Assembly: GCA_022712315.1 (NCBI GenBank) | Contig: JALAGS010000202.1 | Span: 1 to 58,477, forward strand | DNA from: Sphingobacterium sp. | Lineage (GTDB): Bacteria > Bacteroidota > Bacteroidia > Sphingobacteriales > Sphingobacteriaceae | Length of the DNA stretch: 58,477 bases | Direction of reading: 5' to 3' | Shown: positions 33,563 through 42,371 of the stretch, in pieces | How positions within the stretch are numbered: position 1 is the stretch's first letter | How the letters are laid out: every line of letters starts with the position of its first letter | Translations under genes and position numbers: made by a program | Notes under the pieces: generated by a model | Database searches by the model: none | What the model was told of the DNA's origin: nothing | Seen by the model: only the letters and a program-made list of their open reading frames with translations

Positions 33563-33663
33563 AGAAAATACGATTGTTTAGTTTTAATTCGCTATTTTAA
33601 TATTTAGCCCAACTGATTATTTTATTACTCAATTAGCATTCCAAAATGCGCTTTTGGACGAAG

Positions 33664-33671
33664 CAAATGTA
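33664..33671 (-). promoter_or_regulatory. -7 element TACATTTG for the glutamate-synthase-like gene
   Basis: TACATTTG on the minus strand matches TAnnTTTG about 100 nt before the start codon. The -33 partner is not clear. Confidence 0.35.
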
Positions 33672-33748
33672 CTAAAGTTCCATAAGTAAATGGATATATT
33701 TAGCCCTTGGAGATAAGTTTTGATAAGTTTATAACCGTTTCTAACAAA

Positions 33749-34510
33749 CTATTTTCTTTTAGTAATCTCCTGCGACAAAAGTTGATAGATTTGCTGTAAA
33801 TCTGGTTTATTGCTAATAAATTGCAAATGTTTTTGCATTGTCGCTACGTCTTGTCGGATCGCTGGTCCTGTCTGAACTGTTATTGGAATATGATTTTGTA
33901 CTTTTTCTGCCGTCTCCAAGATGATTGGTTTGATCAGATCAAAGGATAAGCTGTTTTCTTCCAGCAGCTCATAAGCCATCTGATAGAGGATATTCGAGAA
34001 ATTATTGACCATGACCGAAGCGAGGTGAATGGCGAGTCGCTGCTGTGAATTGCAATAGATGCTCTGCGGTGCAAATGTTTGTACAAACCGAAGTAGCGTG
34101 GCACTATTTTGATCTGTATTACCTTCAACACAAAATGGGATAGCTGAAAAATCGACTGCTTTGTTTTTTGACAGGGACTGCGGTGGATAAATGACTCCCG
34201 TATTTTTAAATTCAGTCAGTACAGACAGGTCGGTCGCTCCTGAGCAATGGACAATAATACCGGTTAAATCCTTCGGTAGCGCTTCTATCACAGGTAAGAT
34301 GGCCTGATCCGAAACAGCAACAAGGTAAAGGTCGGCATGGAGGTCGAGTTCAGAAAGCTGGTCAATTGCAGGGCAATGAAGTGCAAAGGCCAATGCAGAT
34401 GCATTGGCCTTTGTTTTACTGTAGATCTGAACGATATGCTGTCCTATTTTTTGAAACTGTTGTCCAAAATGCGTAGCGGCATTACCGCTTCCTAAGATCA
34501 CAATGTTCAT
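33749..34510 (-). CDS. Rossmann-fold DUF2520 protein
   Basis: This 253-aa protein has an N-terminal NAD(P)-binding Rossmann domain (MNIVILGSGNAATHFGQQF) and a C-terminal all-helical DUF2520 domain, including LAIHLASVMVNNFSNILYQM and TGPAIRQDVATMQKHL. Its layout resembles pyrroline-5-carboxylate and ketopantoate reductases. The true substrate of the family is not established to my knowledge. The start ATG overlaps the ccmF stop by one base (TAATG), so translation is probably coupled with cytochrome c biogenesis genes. That linkage may be organisational only. Confidence 0.82.
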   Translation of the reverse strand: MNIVILGSGNAATHFGQQFQKIGQHIVQIYSKTKANASALAFALHCPAIDQLSELDLHADLYLVAVSDQAILPVIEALPKDLTGIIVHCSGATDLSVLTEFKNTGVIYPPQSLSKNKAVDFSAIPFCVEGNTDQNSATLLRFVQTFAPQSIYCNSQQRLAIHLASVMVNNFSNILYQMAYELLEENSLSFDLIKPIILETAEKVQNHIPITVQTGPAIRQDVATMQKHLQFISNKPDLQQIYQLLSQEITKRK

Positions 34511-36969
34511 TATTTAAGTGCTTTTCGTTTCTCCTCTTTGTTTCTTCTCACGATGGACATGATAAAACCGATGGTCATCACAATTGTTCCGCACCAGAAG
34601 AAGTTGATATACGGGAATTTAATGGCTTTAAATACGACCCATTTCTTTTCCGGAAGTGGCTTCTGATAAACCATAATTTCCAGTTTATCTTTGTCAGGTT
34701 TAATTCCCGTAAACCTGAATTTAAGCCCCTGCTCGTTGACGTCCTTATTGAAATCGTAAACACCGCCCTCTTTAATCAAGTAAATAGGTTGCACCTCATA
34801 CTGCTTGTTGTCGGCCGAAAATACTTTTATTTTCAATCCCACCATCACGTCATTAGGTCCCTTTGGAATTTTCTCTAGGTGAGCCTCTTTGTTTAAGCCT
34901 TCAATGACATAATACCCGTTGCGGTAACGTAAGGTATCACCGATATTCACCTGGTAGGTTGCTGGCTCCTCGTAGTCTTCGAAACCAGTTTTTTCTTCGG
35001 CTGGAACTTTAGCATGTGTCGCTTGACTTTCAGCTGCGGCTGCGGTAATCAGTGTATATACATCATGTGTAATATAATGTTTGGTCGCTGGAGTACCAAT
35101 CAAACCGCCCATTTTTGCATTGTTTTGCGCAAACGGCTGTAGTACAAATTGCTCTTTAATTTTACCTGTTTCCTCGTCGATACGCTCATATTTTATTTTA
35201 TAAAACGTATTCGGTGCAACAATGCTATCTCCGATATAGGTAATTTTATATTCACCCATTTGTACAGGTTCACCTTCGGTCAAGAAGAGGTTATCGCCAG
35301 GTTTCTCTACTTTGTCAAATCCAGATACAGCGATGTAACCTGTATTGTTGACCGAAATCACTTCGTTGGTTGCCGCGGCCACCATAGCACCAATCAGCAA
35401 TAATCCAAAGCCGATATGCGCTACCGAAGAGCCGGCCAATTTCCATTTGCCTTTGACAGCATCACCCAATACGCGGATATTTGCCAGAATACAGAAAATA
35501 CTTGCGAAGGTGATCAAGATATAGATCAGGTTGGTATAGGTCTTCGTAAAATAGACGACTGCAGCCGTTAGGATTAGAGACACAACCACTGATGCGACTG
35601 TAGAAGCCAAAAACTTGCGGCTATCTGTCCGTTTGTATTTTAAAAATTGGGTAAATCCGGTTAAAATCATCACAATGACTGCAAAACCCGATTGCCATTT
35701 GTTATAATGCTGTATCGGTTCCAAAGGCGGAGCTACCTTGGTGCCGAAAATCTTGTTAAATACGGGAATGGACGTTGAGGCGATGATCTGCGCACATGCG
35801 ACAGTCAATACCAAGGCGCCAATAAACATCCAGAATTCTCTCGAATAGATATCTTCATCCTTTTCTGTGATTGGCATTTCTTTCTTTTTGATTGTAAGAA
35901 ATACCACCATGATAACCAAGAAGACAACATTGAATAAGATTAATTGTCCGCTCATCCCCAAATCGGTGAAAGAGTGTACTGATGTTTCTCCCAAGATACC
36001 GCTGCGTGTCAAGTAAGAAGCATAGATCACAAGTACAAAGCTGATCATCGCTAAAAATGTAGCGGTGAAATAAGAGTGGCCTGAATTTTTATAAGCGATC
36101 ATAACGTGTACTGCAGCGATCAAGGTAAACCAAGGTATAATCGATGCATTTTCCACAGGATCCCATGCCCAGAAGCCGCCAAAATTAAGTGCCTCGTAGG
36201 CCCAGAAGGAGCCCATGATAATACCAGCACCTAAAATCATGACTGCAAATAAAGCCCAGGGAAGTGCAGCATTGATCCATTCTTTGTAACGTTTGGTCCA
36301 AAGAGCACCTGTTGCATAAGCAAAAGGAACAATCATGGAAGCAAAACCCAAGAATAATGTCGGTGGGTGAATCACCATCCAGTAGTTCTGAAGCAAAGGG
36401 TTCAGACCATTTCCGTCGGTAATAAGTGACAGGTAATTGGCTTCTCTAAAGATTGGAATATCCATTGCTTCACGCAAGAGGATAAAAGGAGAACTTCCGA
36501 TACGAAGCCCAAAGATTTCCACGCCGATAATCATGGACGCTAAAAATGCCTGACACAACATCACGAAAGTCATGACCGAAGATTCCCAGCTCTTTGCTTT
36601 AAATAGCAAAACCGAACCTAATACCGTTTGCCAGAACATCCACAGCCAAAAACTACCCTCTTGGCCTTCCCAAAAACTGGAAATTATATAGTAGGTAGGT
36701 AGCGTCTTGGAAGAGTGGGCCCAAGCATAGTTATATTCAAAGAGGTGATTGTATATAATATAAAATAACGTGGCACCGATCGCCACCACGGAGACCGCAT
36801 TGATCCAGAAAGAAATACGGGCAATTTTTTTCCATGAATTCTCTTCAGGGTTTTTTGTTGCAAAAAAGTAACTGATGCAGGATAGAAGTGCAGCACCAAA
36901 AGAAAGTACAATAAAAAATTGTCCGATCTGCCCCGGCAGCAGGTGCTCACCAACGTAATTAACGTCCAT
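34510..36969 (-). CDS. ccmF: Cytochrome c heme lyase subunit CcmF (CcsA-type)
   Basis: This 819-aa polytopic inner-membrane protein with many helices attaches heme to apocytochrome c on the periplasmic side. The WWD-type heme-handling motif is the Trp-rich segment FWAYEALNFGGFWAWDPVEN near residues 248-268. GQEGSFWLWMFW near 105-116 and NYWMVIHPPTLFLGF near 190-205, with its His, are CcmF hallmarks, as are the conserved His residues in later helices. A soluble periplasmic domain occupies about 550-780 before the last helix. It follows ccmE by 19 nt, and DUF2520 overlaps its end. Confidence 0.93.
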   Translation of the reverse strand: MDVNYVGEHLLPGQIGQFFIVLSFGAALLSCISYFFATKNPEENSWKKIARISFWINAVSVVAIGATLFYIIYNHLFEYNYAWAHSSKTLPTYYIISSFWEGQEGSFWLWMFWQTVLGSVLLFKAKSWESSVMTFVMLCQAFLASMIIGVEIFGLRIGSSPFILLREAMDIPIFREANYLSLITDGNGLNPLLQNYWMVIHPPTLFLGFASMIVPFAYATGALWTKRYKEWINAALPWALFAVMILGAGIIMGSFWAYEALNFGGFWAWDPVENASIIPWFTLIAAVHVMIAYKNSGHSYFTATFLAMISFVLVIYASYLTRSGILGETSVHSFTDLGMSGQLILFNVVFLVIMVVFLTIKKKEMPITEKDEDIYSREFWMFIGALVLTVACAQIIASTSIPVFNKIFGTKVAPPLEPIQHYNKWQSGFAVIVMILTGFTQFLKYKRTDSRKFLASTVASVVVSLILTAAVVYFTKTYTNLIYILITFASIFCILANIRVLGDAVKGKWKLAGSSVAHIGFGLLLIGAMVAAATNEVISVNNTGYIAVSGFDKVEKPGDNLFLTEGEPVQMGEYKITYIGDSIVAPNTFYKIKYERIDEETGKIKEQFVLQPFAQNNAKMGGLIGTPATKHYITHDVYTLITAAAAESQATHAKVPAEEKTGFEDYEEPATYQVNIGDTLRYRNGYYVIEGLNKEAHLEKIPKGPNDVMVGLKIKVFSADNKQYEVQPIYLIKEGGVYDFNKDVNEQGLKFRFTGIKPDKDKLEIMVYQKPLPEKKWVVFKAIKFPYINFFWCGTIVMTIGFIMSIVRRNKEEKRKALK

Positions 36970-36988
36970 TGAAAATTGATTTTACGAA

Positions 36989-37396
36989 TTAATTATTGAA
37001 AGCAGTAGCATTGATCTCGGTGACAACCGATTTATCATTATATTTTGACGGACATTTCATCAATATTTTGCTTGCCCTAAACACGTTCCCATCCATTTTT
37101 CCCGTCAATACAATTTGCTCTGAACGTTCAATATCTTGAGGTTTGGCACCCTTAAAAATTACCTCACATTCTGTACCATCATTGTCGTACATGAAAAACG
37201 AGAATCTGTTGGCGTCAGTTTTAGGATCATAATGAAGCGCTTTGTCTTTATTCAATTGACCTACCACATATAGTTCGGTTTTCTTTTCTTTAGCTTCGGT
37301 AAATGTCGAGTATGTACTTGAATCGGTGTAGATCACAAGTATCATGGCAATTGCGACAGCAATGATAGCGATTAGAATAATGGAACTTTTTTTCAT
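36989..37396 (-). CDS. ccmE: Cytochrome c maturation protein CcmE, Cys-type variant
   Basis: This 135-aa periplasmic heme chaperone has an N-terminal membrane anchor (residues 4-23) and an OB-fold domain (YVVGQLNKDKALHY to the end). In classical CcmE a His in a HxxxY motif binds heme covalently. Here the equivalent position is Cys: C115 in KCPSKYND with Y119, giving CxxxY. This variant is known from some archaea and sulfate reducers. I chose the ATG at 37396 (MKKSSIILIAIIAV); the open frame extends to 37495 without a better start. It is the first gene of the ccmE-ccmF-DUF2520 group; other ccm genes are outside the window. Confidence 0.9.
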   Translation of the reverse strand: MKKSSIILIAIIAVAIAMILVIYTDSSTYSTFTEAKEKKTELYVVGQLNKDKALHYDPKTDANRFSFFMYDNDGTECEVIFKGAKPQDIERSEQIVLTGKMDGNVFRASKILMKCPSKYNDKSVVTEINATAFNN

Positions 37397-37886
37397 CTTG
37401 TATTTGAAATTATTATAAGCGTTGAATCTCTTCGTTATCAATGAGACCGGTTCGCTCGATTTGTTTTTTATCCGTAATGATTTAGCATGAGTCAAATATT
37501 AGAAGCTTTGACAGCGGATTTAACCCTATGGTAATCTCATGTATGTTTTTTATTTCCTACGGAGCAACCCAAACGGAATCCTGTTACCGGCTGCTCCGCT
37601 ATGTTAAATGCTCCCTGTTTTTAGCTCGATTATTACGCAAACCTGACAACGTCATGCCCTTGGAAATTCCAAATTGTTTACATTTGACACCTAATCGAAT
37701 GCAAAATTACAAATAGATTCGCTAAGAAAGGAATAATGCAAGTTTTCCATATTATTTATATCTATTCTAAATAGGTTGAAATGATTGGAAAAATAAGCTA
37801 GATTCGAATGCTTTTGAATAATTTGAAGTGAAATTTGCTGTTTTAGGTTTATAGATATCGCATGAATTTTACAATTGCCTGTTAAT
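37397..37886. other. Intergenic region between divergent ccmE and LpxR-like gene
   Basis: The stretch holds both promoters. On the minus strand TAATTTTG occurs at about 37700-37707 (TAnnTTTG), but it is far from the ccmE start. The 62-aa frame at 37528-37716 is not convincing. I see no hairpin or repeat of note. Confidence 0.45.
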
Positions 37887-38846
37887 ATGAATGTTGCTTT
37901 GCGATTTTTAGGGTTCCTTTGGGTCCTTATATTTCCTTGTTTTTTTGTGTTTGGGCAGGTGAAATTCCGTAACCAGGAAATTTCTATCCAGAATGACAAT
38001 GATGTCTATCTCTTGACGGGGCAGGATCGGTATTATACTAATGGCATCAATATCAATTATAGGATTGCATTGCCGGGGAAACTGAATAGACAGTCTTCAA
38101 ATACCGTGCTGGATTTTGAACTGGGCCAACGCATTTACAATGGTATCAGTATCATTGATTATAGACGGCAGGAAAAGAAATACGATAGGCCATTTGCGGG
38201 CTACCTCTATTTTAGTGCAGCGGGGGCCCGATTCTTGCCGCATGATCAGGTTCTTGAACTCAAAACTGAATTGGCGCAGATCGGTCCGAAGTCCTACGGT
38301 GAAGAAGCGCAGAAGTTTATCCATCATCTCTTTGGTATGTATGAGGCTACAGGTTGGGATACCCAGCTAGGAAACTCCTTTGGCATTGATTTGAGCGCAA
38401 AATATAGAAAAGGTCTCTATCGGAGCAAAAATCAGGTATTTGATGTGGGAATTATGGGGGAGGGAACCATTGGTCTAAATAATACCAATATGGCTATGGC
38501 GGTTCCCCTGCGCGTTGGGAAGCTGAAATCGTATCATGCCTCGACCTTTACATATGGTCATTTGACACAGGCGAGAGGAGATGCTGACAAAGAATGGTAC
38601 TTTGTTTATCAACCGAGCATAGCCCGCATTTTTTACAGTGCAACTGTAGAGGGGGGAAGGGGCAAAGATGATCCTATAGGCAAGTTATACAGTATTCAGC
38701 CATGGATGCTTAGTCATCGTATCGGTTTTAACTGGTCTAACCATAAGGTCAATTATGGCATCAATTATATCTTCAATTCGAAAGAGCTCAAATCGGTGTT
38801 TCACCGGCATCAATATGGCGAGCTGTTTTTTGCCTACCGTTTTTGA
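37887..38846 (+). CDS. LpxR-like lipid A deacylase family outer-membrane protein
   Basis: This 319-aa outer-membrane protein has a signal peptide (residues 1-24, ending FVFGQ). The family hallmarks are NDNDVYLLTGQDRYYTNGIN near 35-55, DRPFAGYLYFSA near 95-107 and GWDTQLGNS near 155. In LpxR of Salmonella, Asn/Asp and His residues in equivalent regions bind Ca2+ and form the active site that removes 3'-acyloxyacyl chains from lipid A. Whether this homologue has that activity is unknown. I use the ATG at 37887; the frame extends to a TTG at 37875. The C-terminus ends in YGELFFAYRF, a typical terminal beta-strand with Phe. Confidence 0.82.
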   Translation: MNVALRFLGFLWVLIFPCFFVFGQVKFRNQEISIQNDNDVYLLTGQDRYYTNGININYRIALPGKLNRQSSNTVLDFELGQRIYNGISIIDYRRQEKKYDRPFAGYLYFSAAGARFLPHDQVLELKTELAQIGPKSYGEEAQKFIHHLFGMYEATGWDTQLGNSFGIDLSAKYRKGLYRSKNQVFDVGIMGEGTIGLNNTNMAMAVPLRVGKLKSYHASTFTYGHLTQARGDADKEWYFVYQPSIARIFYSATVEGGRGKDDPIGKLYSIQPWMLSHRIGFNWSNHKVNYGINYIFNSKELKSVFHRHQYGELFFAYRF

Positions 38847-38928
38847 TCCGCCAGCCATAGGTGTGACCTATATTGATCTGCTTCGTTGATCCGCTGTCCC
38901 GTGGAATACTTGTCATTTAAGGTTTTGT

Positions 38929-40179
38929 TTAACCTGGATTTTCGGGAATAGGATCGGCCAGTTTTTGCCCGATCAATCTGGTGGTGAGCATAGCGGCTAC
39001 GGTGTCTCCGGTGGCGTTGAGCATTGTCGCGAGGGGATCGACCAGGGTTGCTATAATCATGATGGAAGGAATGACTTCAGTTGGCATCTGATAAACCGAT
39101 ATGATCAGCATTTCTCCGATATAACCACCATTAGGAATACCGCCTGCCACGATACTGACCAGCAAGGTAATTCCTACAGCCATGATCAGATTGGACGGAT
39201 CAAAAAACTCCTTGCCGCTTAACAAAAGCGCGATATAGATTTTGAAGATACAGGCGATCGCCGATCCATGCTTGTGCAGGGTTGTACCTAAGGGGATGAC
39301 GACGCTTGCTACGCTATCCGGAACCCCGATTCGCTTGGCTGCAAGTAAGTTGGCCGGCATGGTAGCCAGGCTGCTGCAGCTACTCAAAGCTGTTAAGGAA
39401 GGTAAAATGTTATTTTCCCAATATCTTTTAACACCCTTTAGACCGAATGCTAAAAAAGCAAATAAACTGAATGCGGTGAAAAAATATAGAATTCCAAACA
39501 GATAATATAGACCTATTGGCTTGGCATAGAAGCCAAATAACTGCGGACCTAGGGTTCCGACTTGGTACGCAAAGTATGCACCCAAACCAATAGGGGCTAG
39601 CGCCATGACCATCACAAGTAGGTTGCCCATCACAACATTGCCCGAATTAATAAAATTGCGGAAAACCTCGGCCGTTGTTCCGGATTTGCGTGTTGCAATT
39701 CCGACAAGGAATGAGAAGATAACAAATGCCAGCATATTCTGGCGTGATAATAAGCTTGAAAATTCGCTTACAGTCAGAAACCGAACCATTTTTTCACCCC
39801 AGGAATCATGAATAGCAGTGTCCATCACATTGCTTGTCTGTTCAACAGCTAACGGAGCATCTACGGGAAAAAGATAAAGGAAGAGTATGCTTGATACCCC
39901 GGCGACAACAATTCCTAATACAAATACAAATGACATCATGCCGATGATTTTTCCCAATACACTATCGCCATCGATATTGGCAACGGAGGAGGATATTGCA
40001 AAAAAGACCAAGGGTATAACGCTGACAAAGAGTAGGTTTAGGAAAATATCGCCAATCGGTTTAAGATTGTTGACACTATGGGGGAAAAAGATGCCGATCA
40101 AACTTCCGATACTGATTCCGAGAAGGAGGAGCAGGATGCTGCCATAATTCTGTACAAAAGTTTTTATAGCGTATTTCAT
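38929..40179 (-). CDS. Dicarboxylate/amino acid:cation symporter (DAACS)
   Basis: This 417-aa transporter of the GltP/DctA family takes up acidic amino acids or C4-dicarboxylates with H+ or Na+. It has about eight membrane helices and two re-entrant loops. HP1 is in LSSCSSLATMPANLLAAKRI near 265. The TM7 motif is altered to TTLHKHGSAIACIFK from the usual NMDG-type sequence. HP2 is in GGIPNGGYIGEMLII near 345, and TM8 in DPLATMLNATGDTVAA near 380. I prefer the ATG at 40179 (MKYAIKTFVQN) to the one at 40212. It is single, convergent with the LpxR-like gene; the precise substrate is not predictable. Confidence 0.9.
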   Translation of the reverse strand: MKYAIKTFVQNYGSILLLLLGISIGSLIGIFFPHSVNNLKPIGDIFLNLLFVSVIPLVFFAISSSVANIDGDSVLGKIIGMMSFVFVLGIVVAGVSSILFLYLFPVDAPLAVEQTSNVMDTAIHDSWGEKMVRFLTVSEFSSLLSRQNMLAFVIFSFLVGIATRKSGTTAEVFRNFINSGNVVMGNLLVMVMALAPIGLGAYFAYQVGTLGPQLFGFYAKPIGLYYLFGILYFFTAFSLFAFLAFGLKGVKRYWENNILPSLTALSSCSSLATMPANLLAAKRIGVPDSVASVVIPLGTTLHKHGSAIACIFKIYIALLLSGKEFFDPSNLIMAVGITLLVSIVAGGIPNGGYIGEMLIISVYQMPTEVIPSIMIIATLVDPLATMLNATGDTVAAMLTTRLIGQKLADPIPENPG

Positions 40180-40436
40180 AGGTAGCTGATTAGTTATACG
40201 GCAAGAGTTCATGACAAATGAACCGCCTGCACTGAATTTGCATCACGATTACCTTCGGATTAAGCAGTTCTAAGGCATTGCCTGCACTTTTTAGGTCTGT
40301 ATATTTCATTAGGTTTTGTGAATATTTAGTATTTAGATTGCTAAAATAGTGTTTTTCTCGAATAGGTTTATTGGTATCAGTCGAATTAATGCATGTTTGT
40401 TCATTTGTTGTTTTTTTTACTGAAAAAATCTGCGTT
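40180..40436. other. Upstream region of the symporter gene
   Basis: This AT-rich sequence presumably carries the symporter promoter on the minus strand. I see no gene. An open frame at 40371-40691 begins with TTG and mostly translates repeat copy 5. Confidence 0.5.
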
Positions 40437-40576
40437 CTTTCCGAAAGTTTCTGTTTTATTGATTTGTGTTTTTTTACTAAGACATCAGTCAGATTGCTAT
40501 GTTCAAGGATTGGCCAGAAAAAAGCTTCTTATGCTTTTATGCCTGATGGTAACCGCAAAGTCATGAAGGTTTTTGA
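40437..40576 (+). repeat. Intergenic repeat family, copy 5 (longest)
   Basis: The left module has CTTTCCGAAAGTTTCTG, then TTATTGATTTGTGTTT, ACTAAGACATCA. The right module has ATTGGCCAGAAAAAAGCTTC (40509-40528), TTTTATGCCTGATGGTAAC and GCAAAG before TCATGAAGGTTTT (40561-40573). It joins features found separately in copy 2 (left) and copies 3a/4 (right), so it approximates the full unit. It is 137 nt upstream of mnmD. Confidence 0.65.
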
Positions 40577-40713
40577 TACTCGCATTGGCTTTTATATCTT
40601 TGGACATTGGCGATGGTCAGCGCAATTGGCAAGGAATACTTCATTTATTTGGACAGCTGTCTTTTGTCCAGATTTGATGTGTGAGAATTAAAACGTAAAC
40701 AATTTGTAGTAAA

Positions 40714-41379
40714 ATGGAATTTGTAACAACAGGAGATGGTTCGAAAACATTGTTTAATGCCGAAATAGGTGAATGTTATCACTCTACACATGGTGCGGTA
40801 CAGGAAAGCAGACATGTGTTTGTCAAAACAGGGCTCGACCACTATGTACAAACAACAGGAGCAACCGATGTCGGTATTTTGGAAGTTGGGTTCGGGACCG
40901 GTTTGAATTTTTTGCAAACTGCCGACTTTCTTCAGGATAAATCTTTTAGGGTCGAATATGTTGGAATTGAAGGGTTTCCATTGCCTTTGTCTACGATTGC
41001 TGCAACCGGGTATGAGACGACGGTAAATCCGAAAATATGGGCTGATTATCTTGATACCTACGAAAGGGCATTGGTGGAAAATGTGCAGCTCAATGAACGG
41101 CTAAAACTTTATATTGATCATACTCTATTACTAAATTTTCGATCGCATCGGTTATTTGATGTTGTTTATTTCGATGCCTTTGCTGCGGTGCATCAACCTG
41201 AGATGTGGAATGATGCAGCTTTGGGTCATATTGCGCGGTTTGTCAAACCCGGTGGAGTCTTTGTGACTTACGCTATTACCGGAAATCTCAAGCGTAGTAT
41301 GAAAGCATTGGGATTTTCAATTGAAAAGGCTCCCGGAGCGCCAGGTAAACGGGAGATGCTTCGCGCGACAAAGCTGTAG
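40714..41379 (+). CDS. mnmD: tRNA 5-(aminomethyl)-2-thiouridine methyltransferase MnmD
   Basis: This 221-aa SAM-dependent methyltransferase corresponds to the C-half methyltransferase of E. coli MnmC and is found alone as MnmD in many bacteria. It methylates nm5(s2)U34 in the tRNA wobble position. The SAM site EVGFGTGLNFLQT is at residues 57-69, YFDAFAAVHQPEMWND near 150-165 is the family signature, and GGVFVTYAITGNLKR near 184 closes the fold. The N-terminal SKTLFNAEIGECYHSTHGAVQ is the DUF752/MnmC-type head. No FAD oxidase domain is fused or adjacent. It stands alone on the plus strand. Confidence 0.92.
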   Translation: MEFVTTGDGSKTLFNAEIGECYHSTHGAVQESRHVFVKTGLDHYVQTTGATDVGILEVGFGTGLNFLQTADFLQDKSFRVEYVGIEGFPLPLSTIAATGYETTVNPKIWADYLDTYERALVENVQLNERLKLYIDHTLLLNFRSHRLFDVVYFDAFAAVHQPEMWNDAALGHIARFVKPGGVFVTYAITGNLKRSMKALGFSIEKAPGAPGKREMLRATKL

Positions 41380-41588
41380 GACGTTTATAAATTTTTCATA
41401 ACTAGAAATGGGAGAATAGATGCTTAGTAATCGTTGCGCATGTCAATTTTAAAAAAATTCTTCAAGCTCTTATAGTTCTTTGTAATTAGCTAAGCTTGAT
41501 TTTGATGCTAGGCATAGCTTTTAGGTTCAAAGATAAATGCTTCTACAATGATTATTGACCGTGCTTCTTATGATTAACAATGCTATTA

Positions 41589-42278
41589 TTATAAACCGCT
41601 TAGTAATGTGATATAACTATCGATATAGTGTAGTTTATCTTTGGATTTGTATTGCTGAATGTAGCGAGGATGGTCTAAAATGGTCATTTTTCCAAACAAC
41701 TTTTCTTCTTTGTTGATCTTAGCAAGAAAGGTTGCATTTTTCTTTCCGAGCACAAAGACTTCATCTGTCGCTAAGCCTATCGAGATGTGCTGTTTTAAGG
41801 AATGTAGCATAAAGGGCCTGACCATGTCGAATAGTCTTTTATCGTCATAGTAGTTTGCATTGATCCAGTTGTTGGGGTTTGTTTCTCGGACAATCGCCAG
41901 GGGAAAGGGTGAATTGATATAAAATTGTTTATAGAAAATATCGGGGCCACCATAGGCTTCAATCATATCGTACATGAACACTGAAGATATTTCATGGGTA
42001 TGTGCTGAATGCATTTGTATGCCGCATGCACTAGCTAATCTTTTGGTATCCGTAAAAGGAACGCCCGTTACACCTGCACCGTGTCTGCTCGGATTAATGC
42101 CAATAATGAATTTTCTTGTTAGATTATCATTATAATATTTGTGGTAAAACTGTTCCATTACCATCAATGTCTCGGGGTTATCAAGATAGGGGTTAATTAC
42201 ATTAAACTCCGAAGGTAGGTTTCCTCTGTAATGCAGTTGTTTATTAAATAAAATTACTTTTTCCGCAAATGTTAGCAT
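41589..42278 (-). CDS. SMUG2-type uracil-DNA glycosylase family protein (DUF4918)
   Basis: This 229-aa protein belongs to the uracil-DNA glycosylase superfamily, SMUG2/DUF4918 group, which excises uracil or other damaged bases from DNA. The first active-site motif GINPSRHGAGVTGVPF is at residues 60-75, comparable to GMNP in SMUG1. A second motif with conserved His, LDHPRYIQQY, lies near 204. NSPFPLAIVRETNPNNWINA lies in the middle. I chose the ATG at 42278 (MLTFAEKVILF); the frame extends to 42335 but that lies in the slyD terminator region. The damage specificity is not known. Confidence 0.82.
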   Translation of the reverse strand: MLTFAEKVILFNKQLHYRGNLPSEFNVINPYLDNPETLMVMEQFYHKYYNDNLTRKFIIGINPSRHGAGVTGVPFTDTKRLASACGIQMHSAHTHEISSVFMYDMIEAYGGPDIFYKQFYINSPFPLAIVRETNPNNWINANYYDDKRLFDMVRPFMLHSLKQHISIGLATDEVFVLGKKNATFLAKINKEEKLFGKMTILDHPRYIQQYKSKDKLHYIDSYITLLSGL

Positions 42279-42320
42279 GTTCAGTGTGTTTGAAGATAAG
42301 ATTTTAAAACAGTTAAAAAC

Positions 42321-42351
42321 AAAACAGGGCGCCAAAATAGCGCCCTGTTTT
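42321..42351 (-). terminator. Terminator after the FKBP/SlyD gene
   Basis: It is a perfect 12-bp stem AAAACAGGGCGC / GCGCCCTGTTTT with a 7-nt loop. It lies 21 nt after the stop codon of the minus-strand isomerase gene and just upstream of the glycosylase gene. The arms end in A/T runs. Confidence 0.85.
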
Positions 42352-42371
42352 ATGCTTTATCTTGGTCAGGA

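Noticed and set aside
37397..37495. Longer start for ccmE
   Set aside because: It adds 33 polar residues ahead of the membrane anchor; CcmE proteins begin just before the anchor.
37528..37716. Open frame of 62 codons between ccmE and the LpxR-like gene
   Set aside because: No protein-like features; falls in the divergent promoter region.
40371..40691. Open frame of 106 codons on the plus strand
   Set aside because: It starts with TTG and mainly translates the intergenic repeat copy 5; the shared repeat words are in different frames in other copies, so coding is unlikely.
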